A stretch of 64,000 nt of DNA from Lichenicoccus roseus (GTDB lineage Bacteria; Pseudomonadota; Alphaproteobacteria; Acetobacterales; Acetobacteraceae), in NCBI RefSeq assembly GCF_005844085.1, contig NZ_VCDI01000005.1, forward strand, positions 124,001 through 188,000, given 5' to 3'. Below, piece by piece: positions 1 to 9,076 of this stretch. Position numbers and translations under genes: made by a program. Under the pieces are notes generated by a model. That model ran no database searches. It worked only from the letters and a program-made list of their open reading frames with translations, and was not told where the DNA came from. The first letter of the stretch is position 1. Each line of letters opens with the position of its first letter.

Positions 1-460
1 CATGATCGAATGCCGAATTGCGCCCCATCCGCCTGGCGAGCTGCCCGCGCACGAACAGGCCGAGTGTCACCGCCGCCACCGCCGGGCCGAAGACGTCGCC
101 GACCACCGCAACCAGCGTGTTGGCGAGCAGCACCGGCCAGAAACGTGGCCAGACGAAGATCACCAGGGCGCCACAGGCAAGCAGCGCCAGCGCGAGCACG
201 ACGGCGCCGCGCTTGCGGCGCGTCGCATCGATGGCGGCGCCGGCGGGCGTCTGGGCAACAATCCCCAGCAGCCCGCTCGCCGTCGTCACCCAGCCGACCT
301 GGGTCTGGCTCCAATGCTGCTGGGTGACCAGGAACACGTTGAGATAGGGGCCGAGCGCACCGCGTACGTCGGCGAGCAGGAAATTCACCGCGTCGAGCGA
401 GCGCGGACGGAACCCCGCCTGCCTCGCCCGGCTGGTCAGGCCGGCGTCCGCGGCAGTCAT
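1..460 (-). CDS. MFS transporter, N-terminal part (runs off window)
   Basis: The first 153 residues of a major facilitator superfamily permease are visible; the rest lies beyond base 1. After a short polar leader there are several hydrophobic segments, with the MFS-typical pattern of a gating stretch (GWVTTASGLLG), a charged loop (DATRRKRG) and renewed membrane segments. The ATG at 460 lies one base after the TGA of the upstream DMT gene, so the two are probably co-translated. The substrate cannot be told. The pairing with a DUF606-type protein suggests a small export or uptake operon, which is inference from position only. Confidence 0.75.
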   Translation of the reverse strand, partial: MTAADAGLTSRARQAGFRPRSLDAVNFLLADVRGALGPYLNVFLVTQQHWSQTQVGWVTTASGLLGIVAQTPAGAAIDATRRKRGAVVLALALLACGALVIFVWPRFWPVLLANTLVAVVGDVFGPAVAAVTLGLFVRGQLARRMGRNSAFDH

Positions 461-461
461 C

Positions 462-917
462 TCAGAACATCGCGATCAGGACGATGCCGCCGGTCATCAG
501 CGCACCGCCGAGCACGCGCCACATGTTCAGGCTGTGCTGCTGGATGCCGAACATGCCGAAATGGTCGACGGCCAGGGACATCAGGATATTGGCGGTGATG
601 GTCAGGCCGGCGAACGGGCCGGCGCCGATCTTGTCGACGAACAGCAGGCCGGTGATCACCGCGAAGGAGCCGACCAGGCCGCCGAGCGGCGCCCACCACC
701 GCATCGTGGTCACACCCTCGACGGTCGGCAACGGTCGCGGCATGCACAGGAACAGCACGATCAGCAGCGCCAGGATCGGCAGGAAGGAGACCGTGCTGGC
801 GAGCCACGGATTGGTCAGCGACTTGCGCAGCGCGCCGTTCATCGGTGGCCCCCACGCCTGCAGCGCCCCGGCAATCAGGATGATGGGGTAGAGCCAGGCC
901 GCACTGATGTTCTGCAT
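462..917 (-). CDS. DMT-superfamily small membrane protein, DUF606/YdcZ type
   Basis: A 151-residue, almost entirely hydrophobic protein with about five membrane segments, the usual size and composition of the YdcZ/DUF606 branch of the drug/metabolite transporter superfamily. The glycine-rich pieces GGLVGSFAVITGLLFVDKIG and LGGALMTGGIVLI fit that family. The start is supported by an AGGAAA ribosome-binding site about nine bases upstream. It precedes the MFS gene by one base. Members of this family often act as pairs or half-size transporters; the substrate here is unknown. Confidence 0.75.
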   Translation of the reverse strand: MQNISAAWLYPIILIAGALQAWGPPMNGALRKSLTNPWLASTVSFLPILALLIVLFLCMPRPLPTVEGVTTMRWWAPLGGLVGSFAVITGLLFVDKIGAGPFAGLTITANILMSLAVDHFGMFGIQQHSLNMWRVLGGALMTGGIVLIAMF

Positions 918-944
918 GATCGGGGTTTCCTGGAAAGCCTTGGT

Positions 945-2213
945 TCAGAGAGCGAAGGCGCCGGCGATTGCGAGGACGAGCGCCGGCGGCATGACCAGCA
1001 TGCCGAGCTTGAGGAACTGCCAGGCGCTCACGCTCTGGCCTTCGCGCCGCAACGCCGTCAGCCAGAGGATGGTCGCCAGCGAACCGGTGACGGAAAGGTT
1101 CGGTCCCAGATCGACACCGATCAGGACGGCGCTGCGCACATGCTCCGGCACATGCGCAAGCTGCACGACACGGCCGGCGACGAGGCCGGCCGGAAGGTTG
1201 TTCACAAGGTTGCAGCCGACCGCCAGCACGATGCCCGCGACCCAGGCCGCTTCCGTCGCCGACGCCTGCACCAAGCCGTGCAGCAGGTTCGCGAGTTCCT
1301 TGGTGACACCGGTGATTTCCAGCGCTTTCACCAGCACGAACAGCCCGGCAACCAGCGGCAACACACCCCAGGATATCTTCTTCGCAACGTCGATGACGCT
1401 GCTTTCCGACCGGGTCAGCACCAGGACCGCCGTCGCCAGCCCGGCGAGCAGTGTCGGCAGGCCGAGCTGGATATCGAAGGCTGACGACACCAGCAGCACG
1501 ATCGCGGTGCCGACGATGCCGAACGCCGCCATCTTGCCGCTGGCGGAGAGCTGCGGCACCTCGATGTCGGCGGAGATTTCCTGCTTCAGCGCGCGGCGTT
1601 GCGTCAGGCGCAGGACGAAATAGGTGGAGAGGATGCTGAGCAGCGACGGCAGCGCGTATTGCGGCAGCCAGTGCAGCAGCGGCGGCATGTGGCTGCCGTA
1701 GATGACGAGGTTGGCGGGATTGGAGATCGGCAGCACGAAGCTCGCGGCATTCGCGATGAAGGCGCAGATGAATAGATACGGCAGCGGGTTTTCGGCATCC
1801 GCGGCCTTGACCACCGCGGCGACCGCCGGCGTGAGAACGACCGCGGTGGCGTCGTTCGACAGGAAGGTGGTCACCACCGTGCCGACCGTGAAGACCAGGG
1901 TATAGAGGCGTGTGGCCGATCCCTTGGCCAACAGGGCGGCGCGTGCGGCGAGCCAGGCGAACAGACCTTCCTGCTGCGCCAGTTCAGACAGCAGCATCAT
2001 GCCGATCAGGAACAGGTAGACGTCGGTGCCTTCGGCTACTCCCGCGAGGGCGTCGGCAGGGCTGATCAGTCCGAGCAGCACCAGCAGCACGGCACCGGAC
2101 GCGGCCCAGACGAATTCCGGCCACGAGAACGGCCGGATGATGACGCCCGCGGTGGCGAGGCCGGCAATGATCCAGGTGGCGTATGGAGAAACCAGCAGAG
2201 ATGCGATCACCAC
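945..2213 (-). CDS. ArsB/ion-transporter-superfamily anion permease
   Basis: A 422-residue polytopic membrane protein of the ArsB/CitM/NhaD ion-transporter superfamily, close to the usual 430 residues of ArsB-type arsenite permeases. Family-like features are the paired half repeats, the N-half TFLSNDATAVVLTPAV, the re-entrant-like SNPANLV and the C-half NLVNNLPAGLVAG with GPNLSVTGS. It would move an oxyanion, possibly arsenite, across the inner membrane. No arsR or arsC lies nearby, so the arsenite assignment is only a family-level guess. The GTG at 2213 (a second GTG follows at 2210) lies just before the TGA of the phosphoesterase gene, indicating translational coupling. Confidence 0.75.
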   Translation of the reverse strand: MVIASLLVSPYATWIIAGLATAGVIIRPFSWPEFVWAASGAVLLVLLGLISPADALAGVAEGTDVYLFLIGMMLLSELAQQEGLFAWLAARAALLAKGSATRLYTLVFTVGTVVTTFLSNDATAVVLTPAVAAVVKAADAENPLPYLFICAFIANAASFVLPISNPANLVIYGSHMPPLLHWLPQYALPSLLSILSTYFVLRLTQRRALKQEISADIEVPQLSASGKMAAFGIVGTAIVLLVSSAFDIQLGLPTLLAGLATAVLVLTRSESSVIDVAKKISWGVLPLVAGLFVLVKALEITGVTKELANLLHGLVQASATEAAWVAGIVLAVGCNLVNNLPAGLVAGRVVQLAHVPEHVRSAVLIGVDLGPNLSVTGSLATILWLTALRREGQSVSAWQFLKLGMLVMPPALVLAIAGAFAL

Positions 2214-3316
2214 GGACGTCCGTTGCGGTTCGGGCCGAGCTGGGTGCCGAGAACGCCTTTTTCCGGCCAGGCATCGATACGGTCGGCGTCGCTGCCGTCG
2301 GCGCGTCGCACAGGTGGCGGCAAGGCCGGATCCGCAGGTTCGACGCGGTCCTCGTCGGTGGCGCCGTTTGCACCGGTGGCGCGCACGGTGATGCCGCGGC
2401 AACGCACCGGGAGGTCGCCCTGCCAGAGCGCGACCTGGCCCTCCACCGGGTGCATCGCCCTCCACTCGCCGTCATCCGGACGCATCTCGACGGCGACGAC
2501 CGGCGTGTCGGAAAACACCTTCGCCCGGACCACGGTGCCGACACGGCCGCGCTCGGTATCCGGAACCAGACGGCGATCGACCGGATGCGTGACGAGGACG
2601 AACGGCCAGGCAGCATCCAGCGTCTTGAAGCGCCAGCTCACGCCGCGACCGTCGACGGCGGCGATCGAGAAACCGGACGGCCCTTCCTCGATCTGTCCGG
2701 TAGACCGCGTTGCCATGAATACCGTGCCGCCGTCATTGGCGAGCTCGTTGTAGTGGGTGTGGCCCATGTCCACGCAGACGACATGCGGCCTGGCGAGCAG
2801 GGCGGAGATCCGCGCGCGTCCTTCCTGCAGGTCCGCCGGATAGGTGTGCATGAACACCACCACATCCTGTCCGGCAGCTTCGGCCTGCTCCACCTCCCGC
2901 TCGGCCCAGTCCAGCTGCCTGTCGCCAAGTCGGAAGTCCAGCCCGCCGCTGCCGGCTGAGACAAGATCGAGGAACAGGCAGCGGCGCCCGGCCATCCATA
3001 CCGCCTTGGGGAGCGCCTCGTGTCCGGGCACCGCGTAGAAGGCGTCCAGCGTGCGCGGCTTGAAGTCGTGGTCGCCGGTGATGACGTGCAGCGGCATGCG
3101 CAGGCGCGCAGCCTCCGTTGCAACCAGCCGGAATTGATCGGGCGTGCCGTCATCCGCATTGTCGCCGGGCAGCAGGGCGAAATCGACGCTGCCCTGCGGC
3201 AGGCTGTTCGCCAGATCGACGATGGATCCAAGATCCTTGTAGTTCTGCTCCTCGGCGGCGGTGATGTGCAGATCGCCGATATGCAGCCAGGTCAGGACTT
3301 CATGACCGCCGGACAT
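2207..3316 (-). CDS. Calcineurin-type metallophosphoesterase
   Basis: A 369-residue enzyme with the full set of calcineurin-like metal motifs in order: D15-x-H17, GDN at 51-53, GDHD at 81-84, the histidine of FMHTYP at 157 and GHTH at 185-188. These bind a dinuclear metal centre that hydrolyses phosphomonoesters or diesters. After about residue 215 there is a beta-rich C-terminal domain of unclear role. No signal peptide is seen, so it is probably cytoplasmic. The ATG at 3316 is preceded by a strong GAAGGAGG site, preferred over an in-frame codon 69 bases upstream. Its stop overlaps the start of the ArsB-like permease, so the two form one unit. The substrate is unknown. Confidence 0.85.
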   Translation of the reverse strand: MSGGHEVLTWLHIGDLHITAAEEQNYKDLGSIVDLANSLPQGSVDFALLPGDNADDGTPDQFRLVATEAARLRMPLHVITGDHDFKPRTLDAFYAVPGHEALPKAVWMAGRRCLFLDLVSAGSGGLDFRLGDRQLDWAEREVEQAEAAGQDVVVFMHTYPADLQEGRARISALLARPHVVCVDMGHTHYNELANDGGTVFMATRSTGQIEEGPSGFSIAAVDGRGVSWRFKTLDAAWPFVLVTHPVDRRLVPDTERGRVGTVVRAKVFSDTPVVAVEMRPDDGEWRAMHPVEGQVALWQGDLPVRCRGITVRATGANGATDEDRVEPADPALPPPVRRADGSDADRIDAWPEKGVLGTQLGPNRNGRPW

Positions 3317-3660
3317 TGTGCCTCCTTCGCTCCGGCTGATCCCATTCGCCGTTTCGAACTTATCTGATCGAAGTATTGATGACACACATAGAAAATTACT
3401 TGTCGTTCCGAAGCCAGGAACTACCCAAGAATACTTGCTTCTGACCGCTCCCTACCAGACGAAAGCAGTATCAATCGTAACTCCGGTGTAACTCAGGGCT
3501 GGACCGCAACAAGATCCGAGCGAGACGCCAGGCACGGGCGAAAGTTCCTGCGCAGGCAGGCATCGCGTCCGGGCGGATGATGTCGGGATGTGGATTGCGC
3601 TGCGTGTGGGTATACGGTGCAACGCCCGGACCGCTCGTGAACGCCGGCGCCGCGCCCGGC
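3317..3660. other. Non-coding interval
   Basis: About 340 bases between the phosphoesterase start and the receiver gene stop, both on the minus strand. The part nearest the phosphoesterase (about 3350-3480) is markedly richer in A+T than its surroundings and should hold that operon's promoter. No open frame with family resemblance, convincing hairpin or repeat was recognised. Confidence 0.5.
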
Positions 3661-4035
3661 TTACGGTGCGGCGCCGCCTGCCACCGCGCGAGCGAGCGTC
3701 TCTTCCAGATGCGCCAGCGAGAACGGCTTCGACAGGAACCTGAGTGGCGGCTGCAGCCCCGCGAGCCGTCCGAGCAGGCCCTCGGAAAAGCCCGACATGA
3801 TGACGATGGGCATTCCCGGGACGCGCAGGCGGGCCATCTCCACGAGATCGCCGCCGTCCAGCCAGCCCTGCAGCATCACGTCCGTCAGCAGCACCTGCAC
3901 CTGATCCGGCTGGTCGAGCAGGCGTGCGGCTTCGGATCCATCCGCCGCGGTCAGCACGTCGTAGCCAAGGCCCGACAGATACTCCGCAGCATTCTCGCGT
4001 ATCAGCTGGTCATCGTCGACAATCAGAATACGCAT
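3661..4035 (-). CDS. Single-domain response regulator (CheY-like receiver)
   Basis: A 124-residue stand-alone receiver domain. It has the acidic pocket D7-D8-D9, the phospho-acceptor D52 in LLTDVML, the conserved serine of IMSGFSE and the lysine of SKPF near residue 104, so it should be phosphorylatable. There is no output domain; such proteins serve as phosphorelay intermediates or act by protein contact. An adjacent in-frame GTG lies directly before the chosen ATG. No histidine kinase gene is adjacent; the nearest is the large hybrid kinase about 16 kb away. The partner is therefore unknown. Confidence 0.85.
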   Translation of the reverse strand: MRILIVDDDQLIRENAAEYLSGLGYDVLTAADGSEAARLLDQPDQVQVLLTDVMLQGWLDGGDLVEMARLRVPGMPIVIMSGFSEGLLGRLAGLQPPLRFLSKPFSLAHLEETLARAVAGGAAP

Positions 4036-4125
4036 CACGAAACGATCTTATCCCGAGGCACCCGTTACGATGCAAGCGGGATGACACGTTTCCATGAGCA
4101 GGTCAGCGGCGCCGAGGGTCCGGGA

Positions 4126-5973
4126 TCAGCCTTGTGTCGCGTCGGACTGGTCGGCCTCCGCGCGGAGCGGCCTGGTGAGCCGGGGCCAGAATGGCTGCAG
4201 TGCCCGGAAGCGCCGCCACTGTACCGCCAGCGTCTCGAGGTTGAGGACCTCCTCGCGCGCCTGCCATCCGATCACCGCGCCGATCGCCTGGTGCAGGCCC
4301 GGGGCGCGGTTGCGGCGTCCGAGTTCATCGAGCAACGGCTGGGTTTCGGCGGCGTCGTGGTCCAGGCCGAGCGCCTCCTGCAGGCGGCCCAGACGCCGCA
4401 CGAAGCGGTGGGAGTGGTCGGGGGTTGCGAACACCGGCAGGAAGAACTCGGTCGCGTAGCGCAGCTTCTTGAGGGTGATGCGCAGATCGTGGCGCTCGTC
4501 TGCGGAGAGCCGGCGGAACTGGCGGCCCTGCCTGAGCGCCTTCCGGTGCAGCCGGGCCAGCATGCCTGCGGCCGGCAGCGCGGCCGGGTCCGACAGCAGC
4601 GCCAGGCCGTCGGCGGCGACCTCGTTGCGCCAGCCTCGCCGCGCGATCCAATGGCCCAGGGTGAGCTGGAAGCGGTTGAATCGAGGGGACGCGAGGAGCG
4701 CCCGGACCGTCCGGTAGGCGCTGGCCCGCGGCGCCTCGATGGCCTTGCGCAGAGCCTGGAAATCCGGCCCCGCCTGGCCCGGCCGGACGCGTTCCCCTGG
4801 GCGGACGTGCTCTGCCGGGTGTACGCGTTCGATAAAGGCGTCGCCCAGCGTGTCGGCAAGGAAGACGTCCCAGCCGCGCGCCGCGCCGAGCTGGTCCGCG
4901 GCCCACTTCGCTTCCCCGCCAAGGCTCTGCATGCCAGCCGAGGGCAGATCGCGGCGCAGCAGCGACAGCATCGAGCGCAACCGGCGCAGCGCCACGCGCA
5001 TCTGGTGCACGCCCTCGGCGGATCCCTCCCGGGCGACCGCCTGGTTGGACTGCAGATGCAGCCGGCACGCATCCAGCACCCCGGCGATCGCCTCGTCGGT
5101 GGTAACCGCCGGCGTCAGGCTGGACGGCGCCGCCTTCTGCGCCCGCAGCGCGGTGCCGGTGGCGAGCGCATAGCCGCGCTGGATCATGCTGCCGGCGCCG
5201 ACTTGCAGCGGCGCCGCATCGAGCAGGCGCAGGCCGATGTCGTGCAGCGCGGACCTGTCGCCGTCGCGCGAGACCAGGGTGATGCGGTCCACCGCTTCGC
5301 TGCGATCCTGCGCCTCGATGGTGCCGTCCTCGAAGACGACGTCGATCAGTGCGTCCGGAAGGTCGAGCCGGCGGGTCAGCCGTCGCAGCCGGGCAACGAA
5401 GACCGGTACCAGGGGGCCGCGTGCCAGCGCCTCTCGCACGGGTTGCGGCAGCCAGTCGGCTTGCAGGCGGTCCAGGTCGCGCAGGTCCGGCGTCGCCTCC
5501 CGCAACTCGGACATCCAGGCCGAAACCTCCGGCCCGGCCCTGTGGCCGGCGCGCGGCGACAGGGTCTGGACGATGCGACGGCCGATCGTCTGGATACGCA
5601 ACGACACTCCGGCGCGGGAAAGCCGATGCCCGGGAGTATCGAAATAGATCGTCTCGACCCGGCGCGTGGTGCCGGCGTTGCGCGCGAACTGGCTGATCAC
5701 CGGGGCGGCGCGCAGCGCGGGACCGGCATCGGTTCCGGGTTGCAGCCGCAGGCTGGGCAGCGACGGGCGCGTGGTCGTCGGAATGGGAGGCGGTACGATC
5801 TGGCAGGGCAAGGTCGGGCCAGGGGCGACCCCGTCGTCCTGCGCCCGCTCCGGGTTGCCGGCGTCGTCCCCCTCCGCGACGGCAGTTCCGGGCAGCGGAC
5901 GTGCCGGGACGATCGACAGCCCGGCTGGCTCGGATCGCTCCGCCTGCTCAGCCTTATCGAGGTTGCGCTGCAT
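4126..5973 (-). CDS. CYTH-CHAD domain protein (degenerate CYTH)
   Basis: A protein of about 615 residues: a proline-rich N-terminal stretch, a CYTH domain, then a CHAD helical domain over roughly the last 300 residues. The CYTH part is recognised by YFDTPGHRLSRAGVSLRIQ and IVQTLSPR, and CHAD by GVHQMRVALRRLRSMLSLL and LRITLKKLRYATEFF. CYTH enzymes hydrolyse triphosphates, and CHAD domains bind polyphosphate through basic residues. The N-terminal ExExK metal/phosphate motif expected of CYTH is not seen; the corresponding place reads PSLRLQP, so triphosphatase activity may be lost. An alternative GTG start at 6090 would add 39 low-quality residues. Confidence 0.75.
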   Translation of the reverse strand: MQRNLDKAEQAERSEPAGLSIVPARPLPGTAVAEGDDAGNPERAQDDGVAPGPTLPCQIVPPPIPTTTRPSLPSLRLQPGTDAGPALRAAPVISQFARNAGTTRRVETIYFDTPGHRLSRAGVSLRIQTIGRRIVQTLSPRAGHRAGPEVSAWMSELREATPDLRDLDRLQADWLPQPVREALARGPLVPVFVARLRRLTRRLDLPDALIDVVFEDGTIEAQDRSEAVDRITLVSRDGDRSALHDIGLRLLDAAPLQVGAGSMIQRGYALATGTALRAQKAAPSSLTPAVTTDEAIAGVLDACRLHLQSNQAVAREGSAEGVHQMRVALRRLRSMLSLLRRDLPSAGMQSLGGEAKWAADQLGAARGWDVFLADTLGDAFIERVHPAEHVRPGERVRPGQAGPDFQALRKAIEAPRASAYRTVRALLASPRFNRFQLTLGHWIARRGWRNEVAADGLALLSDPAALPAAGMLARLHRKALRQGRQFRRLSADERHDLRITLKKLRYATEFFLPVFATPDHSHRFVRRLGRLQEALGLDHDAAETQPLLDELGRRNRAPGLHQAIGAVIGWQAREEVLNLETLAVQWRRFRALQPFWPRLTRPLRAEADQSDATQG

Positions 5974-6139
5974 CGACCGAGTATGCCGCAGGGATCGACG
6001 CGCAACAATTCTGTCATTGTCATCGGTCGCCCAATTCCTTCCGACCCGGGTGATTGACACCGGGAGGGACAGGCGGGACATAGCCTGCACGACAGCGATC
6101 GCGCATCAGACGGCCCAGCGCCGGGCCCTTAGGAGATCA

Positions 6140-6415
6140 ATGGCCTGGACGCTCCACGTACGCGAGCTGTCGCAACCGGACGATCCCGCCCGCCGCGAGC
6201 CGGCTGCACCGCTGACCTGTCGCACCTACGCCGACCTGTTGCTGCAGCTGCGCGTCGAGTGCCAGGCGTCGCCTGACGCGGTCGTCGAGGTCGTGATCCC
6301 GGCGAGCGCAGATCCGGATGACATCCGTGCGCTCCGCCGGCGTGGCTATGTGCTGCATTATCGCCGCAACCTGCCGGACCGTGGCAAGGTCGAACGGCGG
6401 ATCGCCGCCGGTTAG
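6140..6415 (+). CDS. Hypothetical 91-residue protein
   Basis: A small soluble protein, divergent from the CYTH-CHAD gene. It is preceded by a clear AGGAGA at 6131-6136, four bases before the ATG, and ends in TAG. It contains an RTYADLLLQLRVECQ helix and a C-terminal basic tail (RRNLPDRGKVERR). No family is recognised. The good ribosome-binding site and alphaproteobacterial codon pattern argue that it is real. Its position just ahead of a GT39-like gene may be incidental. Confidence 0.55.
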   Translation: MAWTLHVRELSQPDDPARREPAAPLTCRTYADLLLQLRVECQASPDAVVEVVIPASADPDDIRALRRRGYVLHYRRNLPDRGKVERRIAAG

Positions 6416-6446
6416 GCGCGAGCGCCCGCAGCCATTGCCGGACCCC

Positions 6447-7910
6447 GTGGTTCGGCACTCGAGATCCTTCGACAGGGCGCTGCTCGGCGGCCTCGTGCTG
6501 ACTGGCCTGCTGCTGCTCGCACCGATCCTGACGATCCCGCTCCACATCCCGGTCAACTACAACGAGGGCTGGAACGCCGCCTTCGACCTGCGCGCCATCC
6601 ACCCCTCGGCTGGCCCGCTCTATCCCGGCCCCGGCAGCTTCGTGTTCAACAACTATCCGCCGCTCGGCTTCTACCTGGTCGGCGCAGCCGGCTGGCTGGC
6701 TGGAGACATGATCGCCGCCGGGCGCCTGGTGGCGCTGGCTGCCTTGTTCTGCTGCGCCGGCCTGCTCGGGCTGTGCGTGCGGCGGCTCGGCGCGTCCGCA
6801 CAGGCGGCGATGGCGGCTACCGTGCTGTTCCTGCTGGTGAACGCGACCTACTACCAGAGCTACGTCGCGATGGACGACCCGCAATGGCTGGCGCATGCCT
6901 TCATGCTCGCGGGCCTTGCGGTGCTGCTGCGGGAGGGCCCCCCATCGGTGCCGCTGCTGCCCGTCGTGCTGGCTGCGCTGCTCGTGACGGCGGGCGGCTT
7001 CGTCAAGCACAACCTGGTGGCGCTGCCGCTGGCCGCCACGCTATGGCTGCTCTGGCATGACCGTCGCCAGGCGGCCGCCTGGATTGCCACCGCGGTCGTG
7101 GCGACCGGAGCCGGAGTGGTCGCGATCCAGGCGCGTTACGGCGCCATCGCTTTCGCAGACATCCTGCACCATGCGCGAACCCTCGATGCCGACCGGCTGA
7201 TCCTGGCGACCGGGGCACTGGCGCCGCTGCTGCCGATGGCCCTCGCCGTTGTGCTGCTGCTTCGCCGGGGCGGGATGCTGGTCGCGCTGTTCGGCGGTCT
7301 CGCGCTGGCGGCCGGCATCCTGCAGCGGCTCGGCGACGGCGTGAACTACAACGCGCACTTCGAGACCCTGATCGCCGCCTGCCTCGGCTTCGGCCTGGTG
7401 CTGGACCCGCTGGTCCGCTCCCCGCTCCGGCTCGGCCGCGTCTCGATCGGACCGGCGGCGCTGCTGGTGTTCGCCGCCCTGCCGATGCTGTGCGCGATGC
7501 CCATCCATCTGCCGGCGGCCTGGAACGCGATTGCCAGCCGTGAGCGCCGGCAGGCGGCCTGGCAGCCGGTGATCGCACGACTGGCCGCCGCACCCGGGCC
7601 GGTGGGCTGCGAGATGCCGTCGCTGTGCATCTGGGCCGGCAAGCCGTTCAGCGTCGACATCTTCAACCTGACCCAGAGCATCCTGAGCGGCCGCCCGGAA
7701 CATCCATTCCAGGCGATGGTCCGGCGCGGGGGCTTCGGGATGTTCGAGTACGACCCTGCCGCATCCACCCACGCCGACGCGATCCGCCGGATGGGCCATG
7801 ACCCCATCATGGCTCCATTCGCCGGACGCTACCGGGAAGTCGCGACCGGGCCAGGCGGCGCGGTCCTGCTGTCGCCGATCCCCGGCCGGAGTTTGTTCAC
7901 GTCGCCATGA
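6447..7910 (+). CDS. GT39/ArnT-like polytopic glycosyltransferase
   Basis: About 487 residues with roughly ten membrane segments and the acidic first periplasmic loop typical of the PMT/ArnT (GT-C) superfamily, here NYNEGWN followed by FNNYPPLGFYLVG. Such enzymes take a sugar from a polyprenyl-phosphate donor and transfer it on the outer face of the inner membrane. The start is uncertain: GTG at 6447 is the first likely codon after the preceding gene's stop, with TTG at 6435 as an alternative; neither has a strong ribosome-binding site. It is followed by lptF and lptG, which suggests a role in LPS or another envelope glycan. Confidence 0.7.
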   Translation: MVRHSRSFDRALLGGLVLTGLLLLAPILTIPLHIPVNYNEGWNAAFDLRAIHPSAGPLYPGPGSFVFNNYPPLGFYLVGAAGWLAGDMIAAGRLVALAALFCCAGLLGLCVRRLGASAQAAMAATVLFLLVNATYYQSYVAMDDPQWLAHAFMLAGLAVLLREGPPSVPLLPVVLAALLVTAGGFVKHNLVALPLAATLWLLWHDRRQAAAWIATAVVATGAGVVAIQARYGAIAFADILHHARTLDADRLILATGALAPLLPMALAVVLLLRRGGMLVALFGGLALAAGILQRLGDGVNYNAHFETLIAACLGFGLVLDPLVRSPLRLGRVSIGPAALLVFAALPMLCAMPIHLPAAWNAIASRERRQAAWQPVIARLAAAPGPVGCEMPSLCIWAGKPFSVDIFNLTQSILSGRPEHPFQAMVRRGGFGMFEYDPAASTHADAIRRMGHDPIMAPFAGRYREVATGPGGAVLLSPIPGRSLFTSP

Positions 7911-7973
7911 TCTGTTATCGCTGCCGTCGATGAAGTTCGAGATTTCCCGCCCCGGTGCGGCGCCCGGCTCCCA

Positions 7974-9050
7974 TTGATCATCAGCAACTACCTGCTGCGC
8001 GAGCTGATGAAGCCGCTGCTCGCCATCCTCGGCGTACTGGTTGCGCTGTTCGCCAGCTACAGCACCGCGAACTTCCTCTCGGACGCCGTCAACGGCCTGC
8101 TGCCGGGTAGCGCGATCGCCGAACTCACCATCCTCAAGGTCCTGATCGCGCTCGAGGTCCTGATCCCGGCGGCGCTCTACGTGTCGGTCATCCTCACCTT
8201 CACCCGCCTGCAGGGCGACAGCGAGGTGGCCGCCATGTATGCCCTGCGGCTGACGCCGGGCGTCATGCGGCGCGCCGTTCTGACCCTCGCCGTCGGCCTG
8301 GCGCTGCTGGTCGGCGGCTTGTCGCTGTTCGTCCGGCCCTGGGCCTATCGCCACCTGCATGAGCTGTCGGACCGTGCCGCGACGCTGCTGGATGTCGATG
8401 CGATGCAGGCGGGATCGTTCTACGTCAGCCAGCACGGCACCCGGGTGGTGTTCCTGACCCACCGCGACGGCCCTGGCTCGCCAGCCCGCGACGTGTTCGT
8501 CAAGCTCGACTATCCCGACCACACCGAGATCATTTCCGGCCGGCTCGCCAGCGCGGTGCCGGACGGCATTGCCGACGGCGGCTCCGACGTGAACCTGAAC
8601 GACGCCGACATCTACGAGCTCAGCCATGACCCGGCGAAGGCGGACCAGGTGCTGCACGTGCAGGCGATGACCGTCGATCCGAACAGCCACGCCGCCGGGC
8701 CCGCCGGCTACAGCTCGGTCGCCGCCAGCACGGCGCGGATCGCGACGTCCGGATCGAGTGCCGACATCGCCGAACTGCAATGGCGGCTTTCGACGCCGAT
8801 CTCCACGCTCCTGCTTGCCCTGCTCGGCATTCCGCTCAGCCGGACCAGGCCGCGGCAGGGACGGCACCTGATCTTCGCCAAGGCATTCGCGATGTATTTC
8901 GGTTATTACATCCTGTGTACATCCGCGCGGACCTGGGTCCAGCACGGCATGATCGCCGAATTTCCCGGTATCTGGTGGGCGCCGGCCATTCTTGGCCTGC
9001 TGCTGACCACGATGTCCCGATACCGCCCCTCCCTCGCCGCCGGCCGCTGA
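7974..9050 (+). CDS. lptF: LPS export permease LptF
   Basis: A 358-residue member of the LptF/LptG (YjgP/YjgQ) family, close to the usual 366. There are N-terminal membrane segments (LLRELMKPLLAILGVLVALF), a periplasmic beta-jellyroll middle (about residues 120-260) and C-terminal membrane segments with LLALLGIPLS. LptF and LptG form the membrane part of the LptB2FG ABC transporter that extracts LPS from the inner membrane. No ATG is available; TTG at 7974 fits the family N-terminus and overlaps the TGA of a 15-codon frame (7930-7977). lptG follows 26 bases downstream. Confidence 0.85.
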   Translation: MIISNYLLRELMKPLLAILGVLVALFASYSTANFLSDAVNGLLPGSAIAELTILKVLIALEVLIPAALYVSVILTFTRLQGDSEVAAMYALRLTPGVMRRAVLTLAVGLALLVGGLSLFVRPWAYRHLHELSDRAATLLDVDAMQAGSFYVSQHGTRVVFLTHRDGPGSPARDVFVKLDYPDHTEIISGRLASAVPDGIADGGSDVNLNDADIYELSHDPAKADQVLHVQAMTVDPNSHAAGPAGYSSVAASTARIATSGSSADIAELQWRLSTPISTLLLALLGIPLSRTRPRQGRHLIFAKAFAMYFGYYILCTSARTWVQHGMIAEFPGIWWAPAILGLLLTTMSRYRPSLAAGR

Positions 9051-9076
9051 CCGGAACGCCGGCGCGGACGCCCCCG

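Noticed and set aside
3577-6057. Open frame of 826 codons on the plus strand
   Set aside because: It is antisense to the receiver and CYTH-CHAD genes, whose translations carry recognisable domains, and its own product is low-complexity and Arg/Gln-rich.
7041-8945. Open frame of 634 codons on the minus strand
   Set aside because: It is antisense to the GT39-like gene and lptF; composition is typical of a shadow frame, with no family resemblance.
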